Counted from the first letter of the stretch, positions 26,228 to 35,306 are shown. The stretch is DNA of 64,000 bases from PALSA-1006 sp041660815 (GCA_041660815.1 JBAZVN010000006.1:1-64000); one strand, 5' to 3'. Translations and numbers: made by a program. The notes: generated from the letters alone by a model not told the origin.

Positions 26228-26262
26228 TTCGTTTGTGAGGTATTGTTCACCTCCCGAACGAA
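26228..26262 (+). promoter_or_regulatory. Hairpin between chemoreceptor and TonB receptor genes
   Basis: TTCGTT (26228-26233) pairs with AACGAA (26257-26262), and inside it GAGGT (26237-26241) pairs with ACCTC (26249-26253). It begins 13 bp after the chemoreceptor stop and ends 18 bp before the receptor start. No T-run follows, so it is not an ordinary terminator. It may be a leader structure or a Rho-linked stem. Confidence 0.4.
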
Positions 26263-26280
26263 TCGGATGGAGTGAGTATT

Positions 26281-28365
26281 GTGTTTAAGTCGATTCCCCC
26301 GCAATTTGCAATTAAGCCGACTTTATGGTCGGTTTTTTTGCTTTTTTCCCCGCCAACTTGGGCGGATGAAAGTATCGGAAGTGATGAGTTTTATTTTCAA
26401 GAGTTGCCGGTGGTTTTTACGGCTTCTCGCCTGAGCCAGCCGCTTGCGGAATCTCCCAGTGCCATGACGGTGATCGACCGCGAAATGATCAAAGCCTCCG
26501 GTTTTCGCACGGTGCCGGATTTAATGCGTTTGGTGCCGGGTATGTATGTCGGCTTTGCGGATGCCAATCGTCCGGTGGTGACATTTCATGGTTCGCAAGA
26601 TGAATACTCCCATCGCATGCAAATTTTAATTGATGGTCGCAGTATCTATTTGCCACCGTTCGGCTTGGTTAGTTGGGCGGATATTCCGCTGCAAATTGAA
26701 GATATTGAACGCATTGAAGTGGTGCGCGGCCCGGCCAGTTCATCGCATGGTGCCAATTCTTTTTACGGGGTGATTAATATTTTGACCCGTGAAGCAGTGA
26801 GCCAAAAGGGCGGCAGTGTTTCCGTAAATTACGGGGATGTAAAAGATGTTTCGGCTCGTTTTGGCAGTGCCGGAGAACAATTTGATTATCGCGTTTCGGC
26901 AGGATATCGCTCGGATAACGGCTATGATAATCGCGTCTTAAATGATCATAACGCGACGCGCCTGTTTAATTTTCGCAGTAATTACCATCCCGATTTTTCC
27001 AACAGTGTCGACGTTCAAATCGGCGTAAGTCAGGGAGCCTACGGCTTGGGTATTGCGGAAGATAATCGTCCACGGGCTCAAGACCCGTTCCGAGAGAGCA
27101 CCGCAAAAAGTGATTTTCAGCAAGTCAGTTGGCAGCATTTATGGTCGGATGCGGAAACTAAAATAACGTACTCACGTACGGTGCACAGTGCAGTTGATCC
27201 GCATTTGTGTATTGATAAATATGATTGCAGAGCAGGAAAGTCTAGCGGATTTGTCAGCCAGGAAGTATCCAGCGAGCGAAATGAATTGGAGCTACAAAAT
27301 ACTAACCAATTGGGAGATAGTAATCGTTTGATCTGGGGGGGGGCAGTGAGGCGCGATTATGCCAACTATCCCTTATTTTTTGCCGGAAAAAGCAAGACGC
27401 TGAGCTCTTGGCAATTGTTTGCGCACGATGAGTGGCGTATTACGCCAAATACGATACTGAATATTGGCACGATGTTTGAAGATAATGGCATGGGAAATAG
27501 AAGTAACTCTCCTCGAGCCGCGCTCAATTATCACTTAACTCCCCAGCATACTTTTCGACTGGGAGTGTCCACGGCCATACGCAATCCAGTGATGACCGAA
27601 GCCTTTATTGAGGCGAATAATACGATATTCGGAGGAGCATATGCTCCCCCGGTGGGACAGCTTAATCCTGAAAAAATAATATCGCGAGAATTCGGTTATA
27701 TCGGAGAATTTCGCTCATTGGGGATCACGTTGGATGCACGGGCGTATATTGATCAAGTAAGTGACATGATCTGGTGGGATAAATATTCTACAGGGGGGCC
27801 ACCTTATCCGGATAGCTATAAAAATCTGCTATCTGCCGAATATAAGGGAATCGATACCACAGTTAAATATCATTGGAATGAAGGGCTTAGTTTTTTGATA
27901 TTTAATTATGCCTATCAGCAGGCAACGGCCAGTTTGGGCTCGATACCAACCCAGTACTTTAATTCAACTCCAGATCCATTGAGTGAGTACGCTTCCTATG
28001 GGGATCGGGTGAAAGCGCATTACCATGATCTTTATCTGCGCTTATATCCGGAATCGGTACCCCTGCATAATGCTAGCATTTTATTATCACAACGGATTGC
28101 CGATAGTTGGCAATTGAGCGCAGGGTATTATTTTAGAGGTGCGGTGCGTGTCATGGATGTTGAAAAGTATCCTGAAGACACCATGCGTCGCCTGGATTTA
28201 CGCTTGGCGAAAATCTTTCGATTTGACAGCGGGCGCAGTGCAGAGGTGGCGTTTACTCTGCAAAATGCAACAGAATCAAAGTATTGGAAGTACGGAACAA
28301 TCAAAGAGTCAGCAAGCATATTTTTCACGCGGCGCGGTTGGTTGACTGCTACGCTTAATTTTTAA
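26281..28365 (+). CDS. TonB-dependent outer membrane receptor
   Basis: A 694-residue TonB-dependent receptor. It has a signal peptide (LWSVFLLFSPPTWADES), a plug domain (about 45-160: LAESPSAMTVIDREMIKASG, VPDLMRLVPGMYVGF, IEDIERIEVVRGPASS) and a 22-strand barrel ending in the outer-membrane sorting residue Phe (TATLNF). The plug type with LVPGMYVGFADANRPVVTFHG is common in receptors of unknown or metal-chelate ligands. GTG 26281 is taken as start since ggag lies 9 bases upstream; GTG 26272 is the alternative. It is followed by a solute-binding protein and a hybrid kinase. No substrate can be named. Confidence 0.9.
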   Translation: MFKSIPPQFAIKPTLWSVFLLFSPPTWADESIGSDEFYFQELPVVFTASRLSQPLAESPSAMTVIDREMIKASGFRTVPDLMRLVPGMYVGFADANRPVVTFHGSQDEYSHRMQILIDGRSIYLPPFGLVSWADIPLQIEDIERIEVVRGPASSSHGANSFYGVINILTREAVSQKGGSVSVNYGDVKDVSARFGSAGEQFDYRVSAGYRSDNGYDNRVLNDHNATRLFNFRSNYHPDFSNSVDVQIGVSQGAYGLGIAEDNRPRAQDPFRESTAKSDFQQVSWQHLWSDAETKITYSRTVHSAVDPHLCIDKYDCRAGKSSGFVSQEVSSERNELELQNTNQLGDSNRLIWGGAVRRDYANYPLFFAGKSKTLSSWQLFAHDEWRITPNTILNIGTMFEDNGMGNRSNSPRAALNYHLTPQHTFRLGVSTAIRNPVMTEAFIEANNTIFGGAYAPPVGQLNPEKIISREFGYIGEFRSLGITLDARAYIDQVSDMIWWDKYSTGGPPYPDSYKNLLSAEYKGIDTTVKYHWNEGLSFLIFNYAYQQATASLGSIPTQYFNSTPDPLSEYASYGDRVKAHYHDLYLRLYPESVPLHNASILLSQRIADSWQLSAGYYFRGAVRVMDVEKYPEDTMRRLDLRLAKIFRFDSGRSAEVAFTLQNATESKYWKYGTIKESASIFFTRRGWLTATLNF

Positions 28366-28398
28366 CGCCTTGGCAACTTTCAGATATATCCTGAAACT

Positions 28399-29319
28399 TT
28401 GAAAATATTTCATTCATTCCTGCTTGCGGTATTTTTGTTGAGCTGGCAAATTAATCCAGCTCAGGCTGCCCCGTTGCGGATCACTTTATTGATGGCGGAG
28501 GAGGGCGCAGTTTATCGTGAGTATGCGCTGGCATTTGCCAACGAAGTTGAGCAAAACAACGCGGCAATTTTTATCAGGCAAACGGCAACCTCGTTGGAAG
28601 ATACTGATTTAATTATCGCGCTGGGGATTAAGTCCACCGCTTTTGCGCTTGAGGGGCAAGCCCCGGTCATTTCCGTTTTAGTGTCCAAGGCCGCGTTTAC
28701 TAAATTGTCGGAAAGTAGTGCCGCGCAGCGAGACCCTTATCCTTTTTCGGCAATATTTCTGGATCATCCCGCCAGCCGGCAATTGGATTTGGTTGCCGCA
28801 GTGCTGCCCAGAGCAACCACAGTCGGGGTGTTGTATTCAAGGCTTCCCCCCGAGATAGACAGTTTTCGCAGAGCTGCGGCGGAAAATAAGTTAAAACTGG
28901 TTGAACAACGCCTGCACTCACCAGAATCACTGCATCGCGATTTGCTAACGCTGGTTCAACAAAGTGATGTATTACTGGCACTCCCTGATGCCCAAGTTTA
29001 CAACGCCTCTACCATACGCAATGTCTTGCTGGAGACCTATCGCAGCAAAACGCCCATGTTCGGGATCTCTGCGTCTTATGTAAAAGCCGGTGCTTTATGT
29101 GCCGTATATAGTTCGCCGCAACAAATAGCGCGGCAAACGCTGCAAATGGTTCGGCAATTTACCGCTTCGGGGAAAATGCCGACTGTTCAATATCCCCGCG
29201 AATTTGATGTGCTGGTCAATCAGCAAGTTGCAAATTCGCTGGGTATTCAAATGAAAACAACAGAAACGCTTATTCGGCAAATGAAGGCGTCCGCTAAGGA
29301 AGAGGGAGGCGGAAAATGA
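28399..29319 (+). CDS. Periplasmic ABC-type substrate-binding protein (TrpX-like)
   Basis: A 306-residue secreted protein of the ABC substrate-binding fold that includes TrpX-like proteins. The signal peptide is FHSFLLAVFLLSWQINPAQAA. Two Rossmann-like lobes follow: TDLIIALGIKSTAFAL, then PFSAIFLDHPASRQLDLVAA and LPRATTVGVLYS, with the C-terminal lobe including LLETYRSKTPMFGISASYVK. It starts with TTG 28399; no ATG is available before the signal peptide. No ABC permease or ATPase is nearby. Its stop overlaps the hybrid kinase start (ATGA), so it more likely feeds a signal into that kinase than a transporter. Ligand unknown. Confidence 0.78.
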   Translation: MKIFHSFLLAVFLLSWQINPAQAAPLRITLLMAEEGAVYREYALAFANEVEQNNAAIFIRQTATSLEDTDLIIALGIKSTAFALEGQAPVISVLVSKAAFTKLSESSAAQRDPYPFSAIFLDHPASRQLDLVAAVLPRATTVGVLYSRLPPEIDSFRRAAAENKLKLVEQRLHSPESLHRDLLTLVQQSDVLLALPDAQVYNASTIRNVLLETYRSKTPMFGISASYVKAGALCAVYSSPQQIARQTLQMVRQFTASGKMPTVQYPREFDVLVNQQVANSLGIQMKTTETLIRQMKASAKEEGGGK

Positions 29320-31679
29320 ACCGGCATACTATTCGCCGCCAAACATTATTAATTGCACTGTTGCCCATGTTACTTGCGGTTATTTTGCTCGACACTTATT
29401 TCCTGTATTCGCGCTTTAATGCGATGGAGTCGAGCATGGTAGAGCGTGCCGAGTTGTTGGCAAAACAAATTGGCGCTGCGGGTGAGTACGCCTTGTTTTC
29501 CGGAAATATCGCTCAGGTTCAAGATGATGTCGATGCCGCAGTAAAACAAAAAGATGTGTCGATCATTGCTATCCAGGATGCGTCGGGTAACTATCTGGTT
29601 TATGCAGGCGAAGCGCTTTCCGACGCGGAAAGCAAGGCGGCGCAATCCTACAATCATTTCGGGATGGTTGCAGAGTCAAGTTCAGACTTATGGGTGCGCG
29701 ATGCAATCGTTACCCATACCGTCGAATTACTTGATTTTGAGGCGGCTGAAGAACCGCCCCGCTCGACTATTTTGGGCTATGTTCTGATCAAAATGAATAA
29801 AAGCCGCTTGAGCAAAGCCAAGTGGGAGGTGTTGGCGGTCAGTCTGTTTATTTCCTTACTCCTGGTCGCGCTGACACTGTATTTTGTTTTGCGGGTGTCG
29901 CAAAATATAGTCAATCCAATCAAGGCATTAAATTATGTTGCGCGGAGTATTGGCGAGGGTGCTCTGGATATGCGCGTTTCCCCAGCGCCGGATATTTTAG
30001 AACTGAATGAACTGGCCAATGGGATTAATGAAATGGCCAAGCAATTGCAATTTGATCGAAATATTCTGGAAGAACGCACCGAATTGCTGCGCACCAGTCA
30101 GGAGCGTTTGAACGAGATTATCAATATGATGCCGGTTTCGTTATTCATTAAAGATGTGGATAGCCGTATTATTTTAATGAATAGCGCGTGTGAAGCGCAG
30201 TGGGGGGTGTTGTTTGCCAATATCGAAGGAAGCAAAGGCGAAAAATATTTCCCGGCAGAGCAGATGAAAAAATTCATTAACGATGATCAACTGGTTTTTC
30301 AGAATCGGCGCATCATTAATTTTGAAGAAACCGTTTGGAACGCCGAAATTCGTGAAAACCGGACGGTGCATACCTTCAAAAAACCAATATATGATGCGGC
30401 GGGTAAACCGGTTTATATGATTGGCATCAGTATTGATATTTCCGAGCGCAAGCTTGCGGAAATTCGTTTAAAGCAATTGAACGAAAAGTTGGAAACACGC
30501 ATTGAAGAGGCGACCAGGGCTTTGCGCCAGAAAAAAGAAGATGCGGAAAATGCCAATTACGATAAAACGCGCTTTTTAGCTTCGGCCAGCCACGATTTGC
30601 GCCAGCCGATGCATGCGCTCGGTTTGTTTGTTGGAGAATTGCATGCAAAGTTAACCACACCCGAGCAGCAACATATTGTTGCAAAAGTGGAAGAATCGGT
30701 GGATGCCTTGTCCAACTTGCTGGACGCGCTGCTGGATATTTCCAAGCTGGATGCGGGCGTGGTTACGCCAAATTTCTCGGTGTTTTCAATGGCGGGTATG
30801 CTGGAGCGCATTGCGCATGATTATGCGCCGTTGGCACAACGCAAGAGCATTACGCTGCGCGTGAGACCCGATAAGACCTTGGTTAATAGTGATCCGATAT
30901 TATTGGAGCGAATAATTATTAATCTGCTAAGTAATGCGATTCGTTACACGCCGAGCGGCGGGCGCATCTTGATTGCGTGCCGCACGCGCGGTAATCAACT
31001 TCGCATCGAAGTGCGCGACAGCGGTATCGGTATTCCTGAGGACTCGCAAAAATCAATCTTCCGTGAATTTATTCAATTGGCCAATAAAGAGCGCGACCGC
31101 AGCAAAGGGCTGGGTTTGGGCTTGGCAATTGTAGAACGTATCGTCAAGCTTCTGAATCATTCGATTGAATTAAATTCCAGACCCGGGCAAGGATCCACTT
31201 TTGCAGTGAATGTGGTTAAAGTCGAGTCGCCGAAAGTTGAGATGTCAGAGCAAACAGTGGCTGCTGAAAAAAACATTGAGCAACGTTTGCCCAGTCTGTT
31301 TGACGACCTGAAAGTACTGGTTATTGATGACAATCAGCTGGTTTTGAACGGCACAAAAGGTATTTTAGAATCATGGGGTTGTGTTGTTTGCGCGGTGCAA
31401 TCCCTTGGCGAGGTAAAAGCGCTGGATCGAACCTCACAGTTTGATCTGGTAGTGTGTGATTTCCGTTTGGCCGATGGTGACGGTATTGAAATTGCCGAGT
31501 GGATTAAAGTCAATTTTAATACGCAACCGCAATTTATTTTGATCAGCGGCGACACTTCGCCCGATGTGTTGCAAAGGGTTAAAGAGCAGGGCATTCAGTT
31601 GTTGCACAAACCGGTGCGCCCCGCCAAGTTACGTTCCTTGATCCAGTTTATGATCGGGCAGAAAAACCTTAAAAGTTAG
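29316..31679 (+). CDS. Membrane hybrid sensor histidine kinase (HAMP-PAS-HK-REC)
   Basis: A 787-residue hybrid kinase. Two transmembrane helices (near 10-30 and 170-190) enclose a periplasmic sensor of about 140 residues. Then follow HAMP (about 195-250), PAS (about 265-375), the dimerisation/His domain with His426 in SASHDLRQPMHALGLFVG, an ATPase domain with NLLSNAIRYTP, DSGIGIP and GLGLGLAIV, and a C-terminal receiver with Asp715 in LVVCDFRLADGDG. The His-box is of the HDLRQP type often found in kinases with their own receiver. No separate response regulator or output domain is visible nearby. Its start overlaps the binding protein, implying a common stimulus. Confidence 0.9.
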   Translation: MNRHTIRRQTLLIALLPMLLAVILLDTYFLYSRFNAMESSMVERAELLAKQIGAAGEYALFSGNIAQVQDDVDAAVKQKDVSIIAIQDASGNYLVYAGEALSDAESKAAQSYNHFGMVAESSSDLWVRDAIVTHTVELLDFEAAEEPPRSTILGYVLIKMNKSRLSKAKWEVLAVSLFISLLLVALTLYFVLRVSQNIVNPIKALNYVARSIGEGALDMRVSPAPDILELNELANGINEMAKQLQFDRNILEERTELLRTSQERLNEIINMMPVSLFIKDVDSRIILMNSACEAQWGVLFANIEGSKGEKYFPAEQMKKFINDDQLVFQNRRIINFEETVWNAEIRENRTVHTFKKPIYDAAGKPVYMIGISIDISERKLAEIRLKQLNEKLETRIEEATRALRQKKEDAENANYDKTRFLASASHDLRQPMHALGLFVGELHAKLTTPEQQHIVAKVEESVDALSNLLDALLDISKLDAGVVTPNFSVFSMAGMLERIAHDYAPLAQRKSITLRVRPDKTLVNSDPILLERIIINLLSNAIRYTPSGGRILIACRTRGNQLRIEVRDSGIGIPEDSQKSIFREFIQLANKERDRSKGLGLGLAIVERIVKLLNHSIELNSRPGQGSTFAVNVVKVESPKVEMSEQTVAAEKNIEQRLPSLFDDLKVLVIDDNQLVLNGTKGILESWGCVVCAVQSLGEVKALDRTSQFDLVVCDFRLADGDGIEIAEWIKVNFNTQPQFILISGDTSPDVLQRVKEQGIQLLHKPVRPAKLRSLIQFMIGQKNLKS

Positions 31680-31741
31680 CGACGGATGAATATGGATACT
31701 GCCTTAGTTCAACCGAAAACCTGCGCTAACAACGTCCCTTT

Positions 31742-31817
31742 TTTGGAGTGCGCCGGCATGACGGCGCGGTTTGGCATTGTGCTTGGTTTTCGCGGCGTCG
31801 TGCCGCTGCACTCCAAA
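31742..31817. repeat. REP-like palindromic element, 76 bp
   Basis: TTTGGAGTGC at the left end is the exact inverse of GCACTCCAAA at the right end. Imperfect complementarity continues inward (ccggcatgacggcgc against gcggcgtcgtgccgc). The structure would fold into one long hairpin. A partial relative is at 43836-43884. It sits in the 188-bp gap between the hybrid kinase and smpB, where no gene is seen. REP-like is the best label; no REP-type transposase is in the window. Confidence 0.65.
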
Positions 31818-31867
31818 TAAAGCGGTTTTGCGGGGGCAAACGACTTCCCCCCGTTGCCGGTTTGCTG

Positions 31868-32314
31868 TTAGCGTGCTAGCTTCATCGCCTGTGCCACTTC
31901 GCGTTTGCCTTCGCGCTCTTTTTCGCTGGCGCGTTTGTCGTGTTCTTTCTTGCCTTTTGCCAAACCAATGTTGAGTTTAACGTGGCTGCCTTTGTAGTGC
32001 ATGTCCAGGGGAATAATGGTAAAGCCGGCGCGTTGCGCTTTGCCGATGAGTTTTTCGATTTCGCGCTGGTGCAGCAGTAGTTTGCGGGTGCGTACCGGGT
32101 CGGGAAGAATGTGCGAGGAGGCATTCAGCAGCGGGCTGATATGCGAACCGAACAGATACAGCGCGCCTTCTTTGATGATGACGTAAGCCTCTTTAAGATT
32201 CGCCCGACCGGCGCGAATCGCTTTGACTTCCCACCCCTCCAGCATCAGACCCGCTTCATAGCGCTCTTCGATAAAGTAGTCATGAAAGGCTTTTTTATTT
32301 TGTACGATGCTCAT
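31868..32314 (-). CDS. smpB: SsrA-binding protein SmpB
   Basis: A 148-residue SmpB, the tmRNA partner that enters stalled ribosomes in trans-translation. The start MSIVQNKKAFHDYFIEERYE is typical, as are GLMLEGWEVKAIRAGRANLK, the central HISPLLNASSH and a basic C-terminal tail (KGKKEHDKRASEKEREGKRE), which folds in the mRNA channel. It is divergent from ratA, the usual arrangement in proteobacteria. The tmRNA gene itself is not seen in this window. Confidence 0.96.
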   Translation of the reverse strand: MSIVQNKKAFHDYFIEERYEAGLMLEGWEVKAIRAGRANLKEAYVIIKEGALYLFGSHISPLLNASSHILPDPVRTRKLLLHQREIEKLIGKAQRAGFTIIPLDMHYKGSHVKLNIGLAKGKKEHDKRASEKEREGKREVAQAMKLAR

Positions 32315-32394
32315 AGTTTTGCGTGAAATGCAGGTGTAATTTTTTGTGCGTTACGATATTCTACCAGCCTTTGGATTATTGGCTTTGACAAGCA

Positions 32395-32832
32395 ATGGCT
32401 TTAGTTGAAAAATCAGTTTTACTTCCCTACAGCGCGGAACAGATGTTTGTGTTGGTAGATAATGTGTCCGATTACCCGCTGTTTTTGCCGTGGTGTGGCG
32501 GTGCCAGTTCAGAACTGGTGGGTGAAAATACCGTGCATGCCACTGTGCATATAAATTATCATCAAATAAAACAAAGCTTTACGACGGAGAATGTGGTTGA
32601 GGCTCCGCACCATATCGCTATGACGCTGCAGGACGGCCCGTTCAAGCACCTCGATGGACATTGGTATTTCACGGCGCTTTCGCCCACAGCCTGTAAAATT
32701 AGCTTTAAGTTGCATTATGAGTTTTCCAGCAAATTGCTGGAGCAATTGGTCGGGCCGGTGTTTCATTACATTGCCAATAGTTTTGTCGATGCGTTTACCC
32801 ATCGCGCTGAAAAGGTTTACATTGCTAAATGA
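32395..32832 (+). CDS. ratA: RatA/COQ10-like START-domain protein
   Basis: A 145-residue member of the polyketide-cyclase/COQ10 START-like family (RatA/YfjG). It shows the N-terminal SVLLPYSAEQMFVLVDNVSD, YPLFLPWC and DGPFKHLDGHWYF. Family members bind isoprenoid quinones or similar ligands. The E. coli homologue was first described as a ribosome association toxin, but a ubiquinone-related role is favoured by the relation to COQ10. It is followed by rnfH with a four-base overlap. I would not call this a toxin-antitoxin module from the sequence alone. Confidence 0.85.
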   Translation: MALVEKSVLLPYSAEQMFVLVDNVSDYPLFLPWCGGASSELVGENTVHATVHINYHQIKQSFTTENVVEAPHHIAMTLQDGPFKHLDGHWYFTALSPTACKISFKLHYEFSSKLLEQLVGPVFHYIANSFVDAFTHRAEKVYIAK

Positions 32833-33140
32833 ACAAAAAAATTAAAATTGAACTGGTTTATGCATTGCCGCATGAGCAAACCCTGCTTAAGCTGGAGGTG
32901 CCGGAGCAAACGACACTGGGCGATGCGCTCAAATTATCCGGTTTGCAGGAAAAATACCCCGAAATTGATCCCGTCAAAGGCAAGTTTGGTATTTACGGAA
33001 AACTCAGCAAAGTTGACACGGTGTTGCGCGAAAAAGATCGTGTTGAAATTTACCGGCCTTTACTTGCCGATCCCAAAGAGGTGCGCCGTAAACGTGCCGA
33101 AGAGGGTAAGGTCATGAAAAAGGGCGGCGGTGATATTTAA
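32829..33140 (+). CDS. RnfH family ubiquitin-like protein
   Basis: A 103-residue RnfH (UPF0125) protein with a beta-grasp fold. It shows KIELVYALPHEQTLLKLEVP and the C-terminal DRVEIYRPLLADPKEVRRKR, the family signature. Its function is uncertain; it is normally linked to ratA. The start overlaps ratA and the stop is adjacent to the PHP gene, so these three form one transcript. Confidence 0.9.
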   Translation: MNKKIKIELVYALPHEQTLLKLEVPEQTTLGDALKLSGLQEKYPEIDPVKGKFGIYGKLSKVDTVLREKDRVEIYRPLLADPKEVRRKRAEEGKVMKKGGGDI

Positions 33141-33985
33141 TGCTTGATTATGATTTGCACTGCCATTCGAATGTATCCGATGGATTATTATCTCCTACCG
33201 AATTAGTGAATCGCGCTGCCGAGCGCGGGGTGAAGTTTCTCGCACTCACCGATCATGATGACGTGGATGGTTTGTCTGAAGCGGCACAGGCCGCCGCGAA
33301 TTGCGGCATAGAATTTATTAACGGGGTCGAGATTTCCGTCACTTGGCGCAAACATACCCTGCATGTGGTGGGTTTGCACGTCAATCCGCAATATATTGAT
33401 TTAATTGAAGGTTTGCGTGGCATCCGGAGCGGGCGCCGGCGCCGGGCCGAGTTGATGGCCGAATCTCTGGCGAAATCGGGTCTGGGCGGAATATTAGAGG
33501 GTGCTTACCGTTACACAAAAAATCCCGAAATGATTGGCCGCACGCATTTTGCGCGCTATCTGGTGGAAATTGGGCACTGTAAAGATGTGGGCAGCGTGTT
33601 CAAACGCTATCTGGTAAAAGGCAAGCCCGGTTATGTGCCGCATGAGTGGGCGACCTTGGCGGACGCCATTAATTGGATTCGCGATGCGGGCGGCATTGCG
33701 GTGCTGGCACATCCGGGGCGTTATACTGCCGGACGCAAAGCCATGGGGAAGCCAACCTTGCGTGAATTACTCGCCGAATTTAAGGCGCTGGGGGGGCAAG
33801 GGATTGAAGTGGTCACCGGCAGTCATACGCCGGCGCAGTACGCTGAATTCGCGCGTTATGCAACCGAGTTTGGCTTGCTCAGTTCGTGTGGTTCCGACTA
33901 TCACGGCCCGGGCGAAAGTTACCGAGATTTGGGACGTTTGCCGGATTTGCCGCTGGAATGTAAGCCGGTTTGGCAGGCGTGGTAG
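33140..33985 (+). CDS. PHP-domain phosphoesterase (RNase AM/YciV-like)
   Basis: A 281-residue PHP phosphoesterase. The metal-binding motif DLHCHSNVSDGLLSP at the start, then LALTDHDDVDGLSEAA, NGVEISV, HVVGLHV and VLAHPGRYT provide the trinuclear metal site, with GSDYHGPGE at the end. This subgroup includes 3',5'-nucleoside bisphosphate phosphatases and RNase AM, which matures 5' ends of rRNA. It ends 24 bp before the Sua5-type gene, matching a common gammaproteobacterial and betaproteobacterial gene order. Confidence 0.88.
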   Translation: MLDYDLHCHSNVSDGLLSPTELVNRAAERGVKFLALTDHDDVDGLSEAAQAAANCGIEFINGVEISVTWRKHTLHVVGLHVNPQYIDLIEGLRGIRSGRRRRAELMAESLAKSGLGGILEGAYRYTKNPEMIGRTHFARYLVEIGHCKDVGSVFKRYLVKGKPGYVPHEWATLADAINWIRDAGGIAVLAHPGRYTAGRKAMGKPTLRELLAEFKALGGQGIEVVTGSHTPAQYAEFARYATEFGLLSSCGSDYHGPGESYRDLGRLPDLPLECKPVWQAW

Positions 33986-34009
33986 GGTTAAGTATTTCAA
34001 GGAATTTTT

Positions 34010-34639
34010 ATGTCGCAATATTTTGTAATTCATCCCGATAATCCGCAGCCGCGTTTGATTAAACAAGCGGCGGCTTTGTTGCGTACCGGTGCCGTGATTG
34101 TATACCCGACTGATTCCGGTTATGCGCTGGGCTGTCATCTGGGCGATAAAGACGCGGAGATGCGGATTCGCCAATTGCGCGGTTTGAATGATAAACATCT
34201 GTTGACGCTGATGTGTCGCGATTTGTCCGAGTTGGCGCATTATGCCCGCGTGGACAATGCCTGTTTTCGTTTGCTGAAAAACAACACGCCGGGCAGTTAT
34301 ACCTTTATTTTGGATGCAACCAAGGAAGTGCCGCGCCGCTTGCAACATCCCAAACGCAGTACCATTGGTTTGCGTATTCCCGATCATCCGGTTGCCTTGG
34401 CCCTGCTCGAAGAATTGAACGAGCCGCTGTTAAGCTCAACGTTAATATTGCCCGACGCGCATTATCCGCTAACCGATGTTGATGAAATTCGTGAGCATTT
34501 GGCCGAACGGGTGGATCTGATTATTGAAGGCGGAGCGGTAGGTCTGGAACCCACTACCGTGCTGGATTTGACCGACTCTATCCCGGTATTGGTCAGACGC
34601 GGTAAGGGCGCAGTCAGCCATTTTGGCATTACGGAATAA
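34010..34639 (+). CDS. YciO/Sua5-type threonylcarbamoyl-AMP synthase-like protein
   Basis: A 209-residue protein of the Sua5/YrdC/YciO fold. Seen are GAVIVYPTDSGYALGC, LMCRDLSELAHYA, TPGSYTFIL and the KRSTIGLRIPDHPV segment. YrdC/Sua5 makes the threonylcarbamoyl-AMP used for t6A in tRNA; YciO is a paralogue of less certain role. Length and operon position match YciO. No second domain is present. Confidence 0.85.
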   Translation: MSQYFVIHPDNPQPRLIKQAAALLRTGAVIVYPTDSGYALGCHLGDKDAEMRIRQLRGLNDKHLLTLMCRDLSELAHYARVDNACFRLLKNNTPGSYTFILDATKEVPRRLQHPKRSTIGLRIPDHPVALALLEELNEPLLSSTLILPDAHYPLTDVDEIREHLAERVDLIIEGGAVGLEPTTVLDLTDSIPVLVRRGKGAVSHFGITE

Positions 34640-34650
34640 CCGGAAACATT

Positions 34651-35298
34651 ATGAATTTCGACGCATTGATTCAAACCATCGCCATCGCTGCGATTCCTGT
34701 GTTGTTCGCCATCACATTGCACGAAGCAGCGCATGGTTACGTGGCGCGGCATTTCGGTGATATGACGGCGTACCAGCAGGGACGAATCAGTTTAAATCCT
34801 TTGCGTCACATTGATCCCGTGGGTACAATTTTGCTGCCGCTGTTGACATTATTTCTGGGCGGCATTTTGTTCGGCTGGGCTAAACCGGTGCCGGTTAATT
34901 TTGGCGCGTTGCGCCGTCCCAAGCAGGATATGTTGTGGGTTGCTTTAGCCGGTCCGGCTGCCAATTTATTTATGGCGCTGTTTTGGGGATTCTGGTCGAT
35001 GATTGCCTGGCAGGCACCGGGGAGTTACTTTGCCGAGCCGCTGCTGGAAATGGCGCAGTTGGGCGTAAAAATTAACGTCATTTTAATGGTGTTGAATCTC
35101 TTGCCCTTGCCGCCGCTGGACGGTGGGCGCATCGTGATTAGTTTATTGCCGCAGCGTGCGGCGATTAAACTGGCGGGTGTTGAACCGTACGGTTTATTTA
35201 TTCTGATCGGATTGGCGTTCACGCCGGTGTTGAGTTGGTTGCTGACCGGCCCGGTTGTGGCATTGATTTCTTTGGTTAATTTTATTTTCGGGTTTTAA
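34651..35298 (+). CDS. Site-2 protease family (M50) membrane metalloprotease
   Basis: A 215-residue rhomboid-like-in-size but M50-type intramembrane zinc protease. The HExxH motif appears as TLHEAAHGYVARHFG in the first helix, and the third ligand region is LPLPPLDGGRI. It has about five membrane helices. The subfamily, a short PDZ-less M50B form, occurs next to trpS in many betaproteobacteria. Its substrate is unknown. Genes before and after are 11 and 8 bp away, suggesting one transcript. Confidence 0.88.
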   Translation: MNFDALIQTIAIAAIPVLFAITLHEAAHGYVARHFGDMTAYQQGRISLNPLRHIDPVGTILLPLLTLFLGGILFGWAKPVPVNFGALRRPKQDMLWVALAGPAANLFMALFWGFWSMIAWQAPGSYFAEPLLEMAQLGVKINVILMVLNLLPLPPLDGGRIVISLLPQRAAIKLAGVEPYGLFILIGLAFTPVLSWLLTGPVVALISLVNFIFGF

Positions 35299-35306
35299 AA
35301 TAATAT

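Noticed and set aside
31771..31974. 67-codon plus-strand frame between the kinase and smpB
   Set aside because: It runs through the REP-like palindrome and antisense to smpB; composition is not protein-like.
32395..33140. ratA-rnfH as a toxin-antitoxin pair
   Set aside because: The gene order is conserved housekeeping and RatA resembles COQ10; toxin activity cannot be read from the sequence.
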